Positions 43,635 to 52,266 of a DNA stretch of 64,000 nucleotides are shown in pieces; within the stretch, counting starts at the first letter, position 1; the number at the start of each line of letters is the position of its first letter. Position numbers and translations under genes: made by a program. The stretch comes from Parerythrobacter_A sp963761775 (lineage in GTDB: Bacteria > Pseudomonadota > Alphaproteobacteria > Sphingomonadales > Sphingomonadaceae). The notes under the pieces were generated by a model. The model did no database searches. It had not been told where the DNA came from and saw nothing but the letters and a program-made list of their open reading frames with translations. The DNA is taken from NCBI GenBank assembly GCA_963761775.1, contig CAVXIF010000011.1:186001-250000 (forward strand), given 5' to 3'.

Positions 43635-44430
43635 TCAGAGCGAGCCGCGCGCCCGCAAGTCCCTGCGCACGCGCCCCGGCATCCATCGCGCGCCGAACGC
43701 CATGCGTTTCGCCGTCTTGCCGACCAGCCAATGCACCTTGTCGCCATGCACCGCGTTCCACGCTGCCTCGGCGACTTCGGAAACCGGCGTGATTTCCAGA
43801 CCGGCATCGACCACCCGGCTGCGGATGTCCTCGTTCGCGCGCGCATTCATCGTATGCGACAATAACGGCGTGTCGATGAAGGACGGGCAGAGCGAAGCGA
43901 CCTTGATGCCGTGTTCCGCCCATTCGCCATCGAGGCTTTCGGTCAGTCCGCGCACGCCGAACTTGGTGGCGCTGTAAACGGAAGACGAAGGCGAGCCGTA
44001 GATCCCGGCGGCGCTGGCGGTGTTGAGCAAACAGCTGCCGGGTGCGGATTTCAGCAAATAGGGAAATGCGGCCTGCGCGCCGAACAGCACGCCTTTCAGA
44101 TTGATGTCGAGACAACGCGCAATCTCGTCCTCGCTGTTATCGACCAGCGGCGCCGCCCAGCGGAATACCGGCGTTGTTTACAAGCGCGTCGATCCCGCCC
44201 GCCGTCGCGTCGAAAGCAGCCAGCGCCTCATCCCACGCTGTCCGTTCGCGCACGTCGAAGCGGTGCGTAAAGGCATTGTCCGTGCCGATCAGCTCGACCG
44301 TGCCCGCCATGCCCGCATCATCGACATCGCCAAGCCCGACGAACCAGCCACCCTGCGTAAACCGCTGCGCTACGGCACGTCCGATGCCCGAGCCACCGCC
44401 GGTGATGAATATCGATTTGCGTCGCGCCAT
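43635..44430 (-). pseudogene. SDR family oxidoreductase, interrupted by a probable 1-bp insertion
   Basis: The first frame (start 44430) gives the NAD(P)-binding ITGGGSGIGRAVA, DVRER and NNAGIPLGG, then stops. The next frame supplies the rest from PLVDNSEDEIARCLDINLKG, through NTASAAGIYGSPSSSVYSATKFG (Ser, Tyr and Lys of the triad), to the natural end LRARGSL. Removing one base at about 44154 (CTG GGC GCG CCG CTG) joins them into a complete SDR of about 264 residues. All catalytic residues are intact across the two frames. Substrate unknown. It is convergent with phhB, 3 bases apart. Confidence 0.8.
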
Positions 44431-44475
44431 GTCGCTCTCCCTCGACTTACGCGTAGCGCGAGCCGACGTCTGGCG

Positions 44476-46587
44476 CTAGCCGCCCAGTGCGTTTGCCAAC
44501 CCCTGCACATGCTCTTCGCCCTCGACGATCTGAGCGGTCGAACCCGATACCGTGCCGCCGATCGGTTCGGCCCGTCCGCCCAGGCAAGTGGCAAGGAAGT
44601 TCTCGGCAATCGCATTGAAGGCGATATTGTTGGCAGGCTTTGCGAAACCGTGGCCCTCGTCGGGGAACAGTACGTAGGTGACCGGAATGCCCGCCGCCTG
44701 CATTGCGGTTACGATCTGGTCGCTTTCGGCCTGCTTCACGCGCGGATCGTTCGCACCCTGGCCGATCAGCAGTGGCTTGGTGATCTTGTCCGCCGAATAG
44801 AGCGGGCTGGCTTTCTTCAAAGCCGCCAGCCCTTCCGGCGTGCGCGGATCGCCCATGCGTTCATGAAACTGCGCGATCAGCGGCTCCCAATAGGGCGGGA
44901 TCGTTTCCAGCAGCGTTTCAAGATTGGATGGCCCCACGATGTCGACCCCGCAGGCAAACTTTTCGGGTGTGAAAGCAAGGCCCGCCAGTGTGGCGTAACC
45001 GCCATAGGAGCCGCCCATGATGGCGACGCTGTCGTCTGCGGTAATCCCTTCCGCCACGGCCCAGTCGACAGCGTCGATCAGGTCGTCGTGCATCTTCAGG
45101 CCCCACTGTTTGTCGCCCGCCGTGATGAAGTTCTTGCCGAAGCCGGTGGATCCACGGAAATTGACGCTGAGCACGGCATAACCGCGATTGGCGAGCCATT
45201 GGTGGGCGCGGTCATAGCCATAATCGTCGCGCGCCCACGGACCGCCATGCACGACCAGTACCATCGGCACGGCTTCGTCCGGCACGCCGTCGCCATCGGC
45301 ATCGCTGCCAGGCGGAAGGGTGAGGTAGGACGGCAGCACCAGCCCGTCTCGTGCAGTAATTTCGCGGGTGTGCATCGGTTGCAGCGGCGCACCGGCCAGT
45401 TCGGGGCGGGTGGTGTAGAAATCGGTCAGCGTCTTCGCGTCGCGATCATAGATATACGTCTTCGATGGCGCGGTGACGGGATCGTTCCACACGATCCATT
45501 TCGTGTCGTCCTCGGTGCGGGACTGGACGCCGAACTCACCTTCCAGCTTGGTATCGAGCCAGTCGAGCGAGGCTTTTACGTCGGGGTCGGTCGCGGTCCA
45601 TTCGGTCTTCAGGTAATTGAACGAATAGGCTTCTATCTCGCCCGTCTTGGGATCGGTCATCGCGCCGCCGATATCAGCCTTGTCATTCGCGGCGATGACG
45701 GTCTTTTCCCCCGTCGCCACGTCCTGCGCGATCAGGGCGGCCGTGTCGCGGCCGCGGCTATCGATCCAGTACATCGTCTTGCCATCGGTAGTGAACCCGG
45801 CGGGCTGCGTCGTCAGCGAGTCTGCCAGTTCGGTGCTTTCGCTGGCTTCGTCCGCAATTACGCCACCGGCAATGGTGAAGAAATCCATACCGCCCGCCGC
45901 ATTGGGCCGCACCGCCATGCGCAGGTCCAGATTGTCGTCCGCCAGAAACCCGGCATAGGCATCGTTCTGCAACACCATCGTCAGGTCTCCGGTATTGAGA
46001 TCGAGCAGATAGGGATCGTGGAAGCGCGCATCGCGATTGTTCAGCCCGACCAGCATCGCATCGCGCTTTGTTTCGGATGTTGCGATGATATCGACGCGCG
46101 TATCCTCGAAATCGGTCAGCGTGCGTTCCGCCCCGCTGGCGATATCGACGCCGTAGAGCAGGAAGTTTTCATCGCCGCCCTTGTCCTGAATGTAGAGCAG
46201 GCTGCGCGAGTCCGGGGCCCAGAAATACTGGCGGATAGGCCGGTCGGTCGCCTTGGTCATAACCTTGGCGGCATCGGGGTCATCGACGGGTGCGATCCAG
46301 ACATTCAGCACGTCGTTATCGGGTGCGAGCCAACTGAGCCATTTGCCGTCCGGGCTGAGATTGCCGGATGCGCGGGTGGGATTACCGAACAGCGCATCGC
46401 GCGGGATCAGGGGGACGGAGGCCAGAGGGTCGGAAGTCGGCGTAGTCATCGGAACAAGGGTCTCCGCTTGGGTCTGGGCGATTGTCGATTGGGGAAGGGC
46501 AAGCGCCAGCGCGAGTGCCAGTGCGGGGGTGGCGGCTCCGGCGAGGAGCGAAAGAGCGGGACGGCGGCGATTGGCAGGTGCAAACAT
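44476..46587 (-). CDS. secreted S9 family prolyl oligopeptidase-like peptidase
   Basis: 703 residues with an N-terminal signal region (ALALALALALPQSTIAQ, cleavage at about 38-40), so periplasmic. About residues 60-430 form the beta-propeller, with SPDGKWLSWLAPD and APDSRSLLYIQDKG blades. The C-terminal hydrolase domain has GGSYGGYA (Ser527), GANDPRV (Asp614) and EGHGF (His646), an intact triad. An acidic SDADGDGVPDEA loop could bind calcium. It is the second S9 enzyme in the window, paralogous at family level with the gene at the left edge. Confidence 0.92.
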   Translation of the reverse strand: MFAPANRRRPALSLLAGAATPALALALALALPQSTIAQTQAETLVPMTTPTSDPLASVPLIPRDALFGNPTRASGNLSPDGKWLSWLAPDNDVLNVWIAPVDDPDAAKVMTKATDRPIRQYFWAPDSRSLLYIQDKGGDENFLLYGVDIASGAERTLTDFEDTRVDIIATSETKRDAMLVGLNNRDARFHDPYLLDLNTGDLTMVLQNDAYAGFLADDNLDLRMAVRPNAAGGMDFFTIAGGVIADEASESTELADSLTTQPAGFTTDGKTMYWIDSRGRDTAALIAQDVATGEKTVIAANDKADIGGAMTDPKTGEIEAYSFNYLKTEWTATDPDVKASLDWLDTKLEGEFGVQSRTEDDTKWIVWNDPVTAPSKTYIYDRDAKTLTDFYTTRPELAGAPLQPMHTREITARDGLVLPSYLTLPPGSDADGDGVPDEAVPMVLVVHGGPWARDDYGYDRAHQWLANRGYAVLSVNFRGSTGFGKNFITAGDKQWGLKMHDDLIDAVDWAVAEGITADDSVAIMGGSYGGYATLAGLAFTPEKFACGVDIVGPSNLETLLETIPPYWEPLIAQFHERMGDPRTPEGLAALKKASPLYSADKITKPLLIGQGANDPRVKQAESDQIVTAMQAAGIPVTYVLFPDEGHGFAKPANNIAFNAIAENFLATCLGGRAEPIGGTVSGSTAQIVEGEEHVQGLANALGG

Positions 46588-46679
46588 CGAACGACTCCTT
46601 TTTTGAACGACCAGATCTTACCGTGTTCCGGCACGTCGCGCAAAACATCGCAGGCTCGACCAACCGCCGCAAAGCGTCG

Positions 46680-47297
46680 TCAAAGCGCGGGATTGTCGTA
46701 GCAATGCCAGGTAAACACCGCCAGCGCGCCGCGATGCGGCCGCCAGGGTTCGGACAGGGCGCGGGTCGCTTTTTCGTCGGGCCGTTCGGGCAGGCCCAGT
46801 ATCTTGCCGATACCGGCCATCACGGCGAGGTCGCCTGCGGGCCAGATATCGGGCCGTCCTTCGGCAAACAGCAGGTATATCTCCGCCGACCAGCGCCCAA
46901 TGCCCTTGATGCGGGTAAGTTGAGCGATAGCTTCTTCGTCATCTTCGGACAGGTGGTCGATATCGAGTTCGCCATCGACAACCAGCTGGCACAGCGAGCG
47001 GGCGTAGCCCTGTTTTTGCCGCGACAGGCCGCAGGCGCGCAGCGTGTCGAAATCACGCGACAGCAGCGCATCGGGTGCCAGTTCTTCGCCCAGTTCGGCT
47101 TCCAGCTTGGCGACCACCGAACGCGCGGCTGCGACGGAAACCTGCTGGCCCACAATGATGTGGAGCAGCGTCCGATAGCCCGCCTCGCGGTGGCGCGGTT
47201 CGGGATAGCCGCATGTGTCGAGTGCCGCGGCGACCTTCGGCTCCAAACCGGCCACCGTGTCGATCCCTGCACGAAGCTGTTGTTTATCAAGTCCCAT
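46680..47297 (-). CDS. DNA-3-methyladenine glycosylase II-like (HhH-GPD)
   Basis: 205 residues. Base-excision repair glycosylase of the AlkA group lacking the N-terminal extra domain of E. coli AlkA. The helix-hairpin-helix is LTRIKGIGRWSAEIYLLF and the catalytic aspartate is Asp156 in IWPAGDLAVMAG. No FeS cluster cysteines are seen, in line with AlkA rather than Nth. The ATG at 47297 is chosen; a GTG 15 bases upstream is possible. It is divergent from the ferredoxin gene. Confidence 0.9.
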   Translation of the reverse strand: MGLDKQQLRAGIDTVAGLEPKVAAALDTCGYPEPRHREAGYRTLLHIIVGQQVSVAAARSVVAKLEAELGEELAPDALLSRDFDTLRACGLSRQKQGYARSLCQLVVDGELDIDHLSEDDEEAIAQLTRIKGIGRWSAEIYLLFAEGRPDIWPAGDLAVMAGIGKILGLPERPDEKATRALSEPWRPHRGALAVFTWHCYDNPAL

Positions 47298-47398
47298 CCA
47301 CGCTCGCCCCACCTTGCAAAACCCGTGCCGCTGCCATAGCGATCCGCCAAACCGCTACCGACAAAACCGCGTTAGACAGAATTGCGAGCCAGACCACC

Positions 47399-47716
47399 AT
47401 GCCAAAACTGATTGTCGTCAACCGCGAAGGCGAAGAAAGCGAAATCGACGTCGCATCCGGGTTGACCGTGATGGAAGCCATTCGCGACAACGGGTTCGAC
47501 GAATTGCTCGCACTGTGCGGCGGATGCTGTTCGTGCGCGACGTGCCACATCACCGTCGATCCGGCTTTCACCGCGAAGATGCCCGCGCTTGGCGAGGACG
47601 AGGACGACCTGCTGGAAAGCAGCGACCACCGCACCGAAAACTCGCGCCTGTCCTGCCAGATACCGTTTACCGACGACCTCGACGGGCTGAAGGTGGTTAT
47701 CGCACCGGAAGATTGA
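47399..47716 (+). CDS. 2Fe-2S ferredoxin, putidaredoxin/adrenodoxin type
   Basis: 105 residues. The cluster ligands are Cys40, Cys46, Cys49 and Cys86, in the C-x5-C-x2-C...C spacing of vertebrate-type/putidaredoxin ferredoxins. Cys43 and Cys44 (CGGCCSCATC) are extra. The acidic patch around GEDEDDLLESS is the usual partner-docking site. Typical partners are cytochrome P450 systems or iron-sulfur assembly; neither is encoded nearby, so its partner is unknown. AAAACTG-containing start region has no strong ribosome binding site. Confidence 0.93.
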   Translation: MPKLIVVNREGEESEIDVASGLTVMEAIRDNGFDELLALCGGCCSCATCHITVDPAFTAKMPALGEDEDDLLESSDHRTENSRLSCQIPFTDDLDGLKVVIAPED

Positions 47717-47750
47717 TGCGCAAGCGCAATGCCATCATAGCGTGGCCCCG

Positions 47751-48761
47751 ATGATTACCGCACATTCGCTCGACCTGATCGGCAACACTCCGCTCGTCCG
47801 CCTGGCCGGACCGAGCGCGGCTGCGGGCTGCGATATTTACGGCAAGTGCGAATTCGCCAATCCGGGCGGATCGGTGAAGGATCGTGCCGCACTGACCATA
47901 ATCCGCGATGCCGAACAGCGCGGCGAACTCGCCGCCGGTGGCACGGTGGTGGAGGGGACGGCGGGCAATACCGGCATCGGCATCGCGCTGGTCGCCAATG
48001 CGCTGGGCTATCGCACCATCATCGTGATGCCCGACAATCAAAGCCGCGAGAAGATGGACACGCTCCGCGCGCTTGGCGCAGAGCTGGTTCTGGTGCCGCC
48101 GACCAAGTTTTCCGACGCCAACCATTTCGTCCATACGTCGCGGCGACTGGCGGAGGAAACACCGGGCGCGGTGTGGGCCAACCAGTTCGACAACACCGCC
48201 AACCGCAAGGCGCATATCGACGGCACGGCGGTCGAGCTTTGGGACCAGTTGGACGGCAGGATAGACGGCTTCACGTGCGCGGCGGGCACGGGCGGGACCA
48301 TCGCGGGCGTTGGCATGGGGCTGAAAGAACGCGACGAAACCGTCCGCATCGCGCTGACCGATCCGCATGGCGCGGCGCTGTACAACTATTACGCGCATGG
48401 CGAACTGGAGGCGGAAGGGTCTTCGGTTGCCGAGGGCATTGGACAGGGGCGCATCACCGCCAATCTGGAAGGCGCGCCGATCGACGCGCAGTATCGCGTC
48501 TCCGACGAGGAAGGGCTGGGCTGGGTTGCGCGATTACTGCGTGAGGAAGGGTTGTGCCTTGGCCTGTCGAGCGGGATCAATGTTGCCGGGGCCGTGAAGC
48601 TGGCCAAGAGTCTCGTGGCGGATGGCCGTGTGGAGCCGCGCGTTGCCACGATCCTGTGCGACAGCGGATTTCGCTACCTCTCGACGTTGTATAATGCGGA
48701 CTGGCTGCGCGCGAAGGATCTGCCCGTGTTCGACTGGCTCGACAGCACCTCCGGCACTTGA
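47751..48761 (+). CDS. cysK: cysteine synthase, PLP-dependent
   Basis: 336 residues from the ATG at 47751 (a GTG at 47742 is also in frame). It makes cysteine from O-acetylserine and sulfide. The PLP lysine is Lys43 in NPGGSVKDRAAL. The phosphate-binding AAGTGGTIAGV, the substrate loop EGTAGNTGIGIAL and GLSSGINVAGA are in place. The C-terminal DSGFRYLSTLYN is characteristic of this group. The family also includes cystathionine beta-synthases, but no CBS domain follows. Confidence 0.92.
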   Translation: MITAHSLDLIGNTPLVRLAGPSAAAGCDIYGKCEFANPGGSVKDRAALTIIRDAEQRGELAAGGTVVEGTAGNTGIGIALVANALGYRTIIVMPDNQSREKMDTLRALGAELVLVPPTKFSDANHFVHTSRRLAEETPGAVWANQFDNTANRKAHIDGTAVELWDQLDGRIDGFTCAAGTGGTIAGVGMGLKERDETVRIALTDPHGAALYNYYAHGELEAEGSSVAEGIGQGRITANLEGAPIDAQYRVSDEEGLGWVARLLREEGLCLGLSSGINVAGAVKLAKSLVADGRVEPRVATILCDSGFRYLSTLYNADWLRAKDLPVFDWLDSTSGT

Positions 48762-48814
48762 CCGCTGACGTAGCCGGTTATTGACACGGCGGACCAGCGG
48801 CCTAGCCTTGGGTC

Positions 48815-49234
48815 ATGGCAAACGGCTTTCTCGATCATGTCCGCATCAGCGCGCTGCGCCCGTCGCGGCTAGACCCGACGGGCGACGGCGGACACGGCGG
48901 ACCCGATGCCGACGGGCAGGATGCGCCGTATCCGATTAAATCCTATACCGTCCACCGCTTGCAGGTCGGGCTGTCCGGCCTTGTCGGTGTGGTGGTGATG
49001 ATCGCGCTGGCCGATACCATCCTGAGCCGTGCCGACCAGAGCGAAGCCAGCGCCGTGCCGGAGGCGGCGGCTACCGTTCAGGTGGATGCCAGCCCGGTGC
49101 CGCAGAACGATCCCCTGGCGGAGGCCGGCGTGGTTCCGGCCTCGCCCGCCCCGACCGAAACCGCGAGCGCGGCACCGGCGCCATCGCAGCCTTCCGGAAT
49201 GCCAGCAACCAGACCGGACAATGCGCCCAACTAA
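48815..49234 (+). CDS. single-pass membrane protein of unknown function
   Basis: 139 residues. A soluble, Gly/Asp-rich N-terminus of about 48 residues is followed by one membrane helix at about 50-72 (LQVGLSGLVGVVVMIALADTIL). A Pro/Ala/Ser-rich periplasmic tail with VPASPAPTETASAAPAP-type repeats completes it. No enzymatic motif is visible. It overlaps the next gene by 14 bases, so the two are probably one transcription unit upstream of mraZ. I do not recognise a named family. Confidence 0.72.
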   Translation: MANGFLDHVRISALRPSRLDPTGDGGHGGPDADGQDAPYPIKSYTVHRLQVGLSGLVGVVVMIALADTILSRADQSEASAVPEAAATVQVDASPVPQNDPLAEAGVVPASPAPTETASAAPAPSQPSGMPATRPDNAPN

Positions 49235-50015
49235 CCTTCTGCGCGGGCCGCTGCTGGCGCTTTTGCTGGTCGCTGGCGGCTGCGCATCCGAAGTGACGCA
49301 GCAGACAGCGCAAGCATCCCGGGAGGCGCTGGGGCTGAGTACATCGCTGCCGATATATTGGGCCGAGACGGGCGATCTGGGCGAATTGCTGGACGACGGT
49401 GCGGAGCCGCATCGCGTGCGCAGAGTGCTGGAGACGCAATACGCACCCGTTCTTCTCGACGGGTTTTCCAAGGCCGACGACGCGGGTGTTCCGACCCAAC
49501 AGCTGGCAGGGCTCGATTATCTGGTGCTGGCGCAACCCGCCGCCTTGCCGCCTGCCGATCTGGTGGCGATCGACGCATGGGTCCGAAAGGGCGGCAGGGT
49601 GCTGGTCTTCGCCGATCCGATGCTGACCGAGGAAAGCGAATTCGCATTCGGCGACCGACGCCGCCCGCTCGATATCGTCATGCTCGGCCCGCTCCTCGCG
49701 CGATGGGGGCTGTCGCTGTCGGCGGACACGTCGGCACAAGGCGTCCACCAATTCGGCAATGGCGCACAGGCTTCCACAATTCAGTCGGGCCGTTTTTCCA
49801 TCGTGCCGACCGAAGCGGACGCGACCGCATGCACCTTGTCCGGCGATGCGGTCCTGGCCCGGTGCGCAATAGGCGCGGGCACGGCCGCCCTGTTTGCCGA
49901 CGCTGCCATATTGCAGGCAATTCCAGCAGGCGACATTGACACATCCGATACTGCTTTGCGCACATTGCTACGTCTTGCATTCGACGCTGAAATCGAATGG
50001 GGAAATGGCGGGTGA
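49221..50015 (+). CDS. exported protein with GldG/DUF4350-like domain
   Basis: 264 residues. N-terminal hydrophobic signal MRPTNLLRGPLLALLLVAGGC ends at a cysteine that could be lipidated, though the residue at -3 is not ideal. The segment LAGLDYLVLAQPAALPPADLVAIDAWVRKGGRVLVFADP resembles the GldG/DUF4350 class of ABC-associated, Rossmann-like domains. The C-terminal part ends in NGG. No transporter genes lie nearby. Assignment to this class is by pattern only. Confidence 0.65.
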   Translation: MRPTNLLRGPLLALLLVAGGCASEVTQQTAQASREALGLSTSLPIYWAETGDLGELLDDGAEPHRVRRVLETQYAPVLLDGFSKADDAGVPTQQLAGLDYLVLAQPAALPPADLVAIDAWVRKGGRVLVFADPMLTEESEFAFGDRRRPLDIVMLGPLLARWGLSLSADTSAQGVHQFGNGAQASTIQSGRFSIVPTEADATACTLSGDAVLARCAIGAGTAALFADAAILQAIPAGDIDTSDTALRTLLRLAFDAEIEWGNGG

Positions 50016-50300
50016 GCCTGCTATGAAGAGCCACCATTAACCTTGTTCGATCTATGTTCTCGGTGAAAAATCAAGTTATCATAACGCTTTAACGACTTTA
50101 CCCCGGAATTCCCCAGTTTTTGCTTTGCTCCTGTGGGGTGTAAGGTTAATACCTTCGCCTATCAGGCAGGTTTTATGCTGCGTTCCATAAAGCGGGACGT
50201 TCCGGCGGCGCTATCGCGCGGTCCGGCCCGGCGAAGCCTTGCCTGAAATCAGAAGGAGGGGCGGCGGCTTCTCCAGGGATGTTCAGGGGGAAGGCTTAGC
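50016..50300 (+). promoter_or_regulatory. leader/promoter region of the dcw cluster
   Basis: 285 bases before mraZ. It holds two small palindromes, GTTATCATAAC (50075-50085) and AAGGTTAATACCTT (50142-50155), and one GTGGGG (50133-50138) that could be a single MraZ-type box. AAGGAGGGGCGGCGG and AGGGGGAAGG precede the start. Tandem MraZ boxes as in E. coli are not evident. I cannot place a -35/-10 pair with confidence. Confidence 0.45.
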
Positions 50301-50795
50301 GTGTCGCAGGTCCGGGTCAGCTACAGCGGACAAGCCTACTCGCCAGCTGGCGACAAGGGTCGTTTCGCGCTGCCACCTGCCTTTCGCAAGACCGTAAAAG
50401 AAGCGAGCGACAACAAGCGCATCGTCTGTCTCGACACCCATGCCACCTGGCCGTGCATTGTCGGGTTCGGCCTCAACCGCGAAGACGAATTGCAGGAACA
50501 GCTGGATCGGGAATACGACATCGCGCTGAATGCCGGACGCGACTTCGATTACGATGCGCGTTCGCTCGCGCTGTTCGGCTTCGACAAGGTGCCGTTCGAC
50601 GATAGCGGTCGCTTCACCCTGCCGCCGCATCTCGCCAGCGCGGCCAAGGTCGATGGCGGCCTGTTCATTCGCGGTGCGGGACGCTTTTTCACGTTGTGGA
50701 GCCCGCCGGAACTGTACCGGATGGGTGACGAGATGGCCAAGTTGAAGGCGGAGTGCGAAAGCTTCGTCGCGCAGGCCGGGGCGAAGGGCGCATGA
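50301..50795 (+). CDS. mraZ: transcriptional regulator MraZ
   Basis: 164 residues with two SpoVT/AbrB-like halves: AYSPAGDKGRFALPPAFRK at about residues 11-29 and FDDSGRFTLPPHLASAAK at about 94-111. MraZ binds DNA upstream of the dcw operon and represses it. The start is a GTG with AGGGGGAAGG upstream. Its stop overlaps the rsmH start (ATGA). Confidence 0.94.
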   Translation: MSQVRVSYSGQAYSPAGDKGRFALPPAFRKTVKEASDNKRIVCLDTHATWPCIVGFGLNREDELQEQLDREYDIALNAGRDFDYDARSLALFGFDKVPFDDSGRFTLPPHLASAAKVDGGLFIRGAGRFFTLWSPPELYRMGDEMAKLKAECESFVAQAGAKGA

Positions 50796-51751
50796 TGCAG
50801 CCCGCCGGTCATATTCCCGTGCTTCTGGACGAGGTCATCGCCGCGCTTGGCGCGAAGGATGGCGATATGGTCGTCGACGCGACATTCGGAGCGGGCGGTT
50901 ATACCCGCGCGCTGCTGGATGCAGGCGCTACGGTCCATGCCTTCGATCGCGACCCCGATGCGATTGCCGCTGGGCAGGGCTGGGCCGAAGCGCAGGCCAC
51001 ACCGGCGCGACTGGTGCTGCATCACCGTCGCTTTTCCGAAATGCGTGAAAGCCTTGCCGACGCTGGCGTCAAGCGCGTCGATGCCATCACGATGGATATC
51101 GGCGTATCCTCGATGCAGCTCGACCAGGCGCAGCGCGGCTTCGCATTTCAATCCGATGGCCCGCTCGACATGCGGATGGCGCAGGAAGGCGAGACCGCTG
51201 CAGAATTCCTGAACGGTGCGGATGCGGACACCATTGCGGATGTGCTCTATACCTTCGGCGAGGAACGTCAGTCGCGCCGCATCGCGCGCGCCATCGTCGC
51301 GGCGCGCCCGCTGGAAACTACCGGACAACTGGCCCGCGTTGTGCGCACCGCGCTGCGCCATCCGCCAGGTGCGCCGAAGGATCCCGCCACGCGCACCTTC
51401 CAGGCGGTGCGTATCCATATCAACGCCGAACTGGACGAGTTGCAGTCCGGCCTTGCCGCCGCAGAAATGCTGTTGGGCGAAGGCGGTCGCTTGGCTGTGG
51501 TCAGTTTTCACAGTCTGGAAGACCGGATCGTGAAGCGGTATTTGCGCGGTGCAGCCAGCGTCGCGTCCGGGTCGCGTCATCTGCCGCAGGCCGACGGACC
51601 CGCGCCGCGTTATCGCAAGCTCTCCAAAGCGATCCGCCCCGGCGCAGCGGAACTTACCCGCAACCCCCGCGCCCGGTCCAGCACACTGCGCCATGCGGTG
51701 CGCACGGCGGCACCCGCGCTATTTGACGCTTCGGCTGGAGCAGGCGCATGA
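50792..51751 (+). CDS. rsmH: 16S rRNA (cytosine(1402)-N(4))-methyltransferase
   Basis: 319 residues. Methylates N4 of C1402 in the ribosomal P site. N-terminus HIPVLLDEVIAAL, SAM-binding DATFGAGGYTRALL and MDIGVSSMQLDQAQRGFAFQ are hallmarks, with VSFHSLEDRIVKRYLR near the C-terminus. The start at 50792 overlaps the mraZ stop by 4 bases; a second ATG follows immediately. It overlaps ftsL by 4 bases. Confidence 0.96.
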   Translation: MMQPAGHIPVLLDEVIAALGAKDGDMVVDATFGAGGYTRALLDAGATVHAFDRDPDAIAAGQGWAEAQATPARLVLHHRRFSEMRESLADAGVKRVDAITMDIGVSSMQLDQAQRGFAFQSDGPLDMRMAQEGETAAEFLNGADADTIADVLYTFGEERQSRRIARAIVAARPLETTGQLARVVRTALRHPPGAPKDPATRTFQAVRIHINAELDELQSGLAAAEMLLGEGGRLAVVSFHSLEDRIVKRYLRGAASVASGSRHLPQADGPAPRYRKLSKAIRPGAAELTRNPRARSSTLRHAVRTAAPALFDASAGAGA

Positions 51752-52266
51752 CGGCGGGCGGCTCCCGCTTGCGCCAGGTCGGCTGGCTGGTCGTGTTGTC
51801 GATCTGCTTCCTCGCAGTCGTGCTGCTCTGGGCGCAGGTGAATGCAGTCAAAGGCGCCGTCAATGCTGCCGAAAAGCAGATTGTCGCTCTGGAAGCGGAG
51901 ACGATCGAGCTGGAAACTGAATTTCAGGTCCGCTCGAACCAGCAGCAGCTTGCTAACTGGAACCGTATCGATTTCGGCTATCGTCCGCCAACTGCCGCGC
52001 AATATCTCGACCATGAACGCGAGCTTGTCGCTTTGGGTGCGCCGCAAGGGCCCGGCGCGCCCGAGCCGATCCGTGTGGCGCGGTCCGATGTGACGCCGCA
52101 AGACGATGGTATTCTCGCGATGGTTTCGCCGCTGACAGGCCGAAGCGAAGGCGGTAGCGGGAGTAGCGCTGCAAACGCGGAGGCCGATGACACAGCGGGA
52201 GTCGATCTGGCGACCCGTCTGGGCATGGAACCCGAACTCGGCAACGCGCCCGGGGGCGACGAATGA
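51748..52266 (+). CDS. ftsL: cell division protein FtsL-like
   Basis: 172 residues. A short cytoplasmic N-terminus leads into a membrane helix (VGWLVVLSICFLAVVLLW), then a coiled-coil region (AEKQIVALEAETIELETEFQVRSNQQQLANWN). This is the FtsL/FtsB-like layout that recruits FtsI and FtsW. The tail beyond about residue 100 is Gly/Ser/Ala-rich and low complexity, which makes it longer than E. coli FtsL. Identification rests on layout and position between rsmH and ftsI; both junctions overlap by 4 bases. Confidence 0.85.
   Translation: MTAGGSRLRQVGWLVVLSICFLAVVLLWAQVNAVKGAVNAAEKQIVALEAETIELETEFQVRSNQQQLANWNRIDFGYRPPTAAQYLDHERELVALGAPQGPGAPEPIRVARSDVTPQDDGILAMVSPLTGRSEGGSGSSAANAEADDTAGVDLATRLGMEPELGNAPGGDE

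Noticed and set aside
44101..46701. 866-codon plus-strand open frame
   Set aside because: It is antisense to the secreted S9 peptidase with its intact catalytic triad, and the translation has no recognisable domain.
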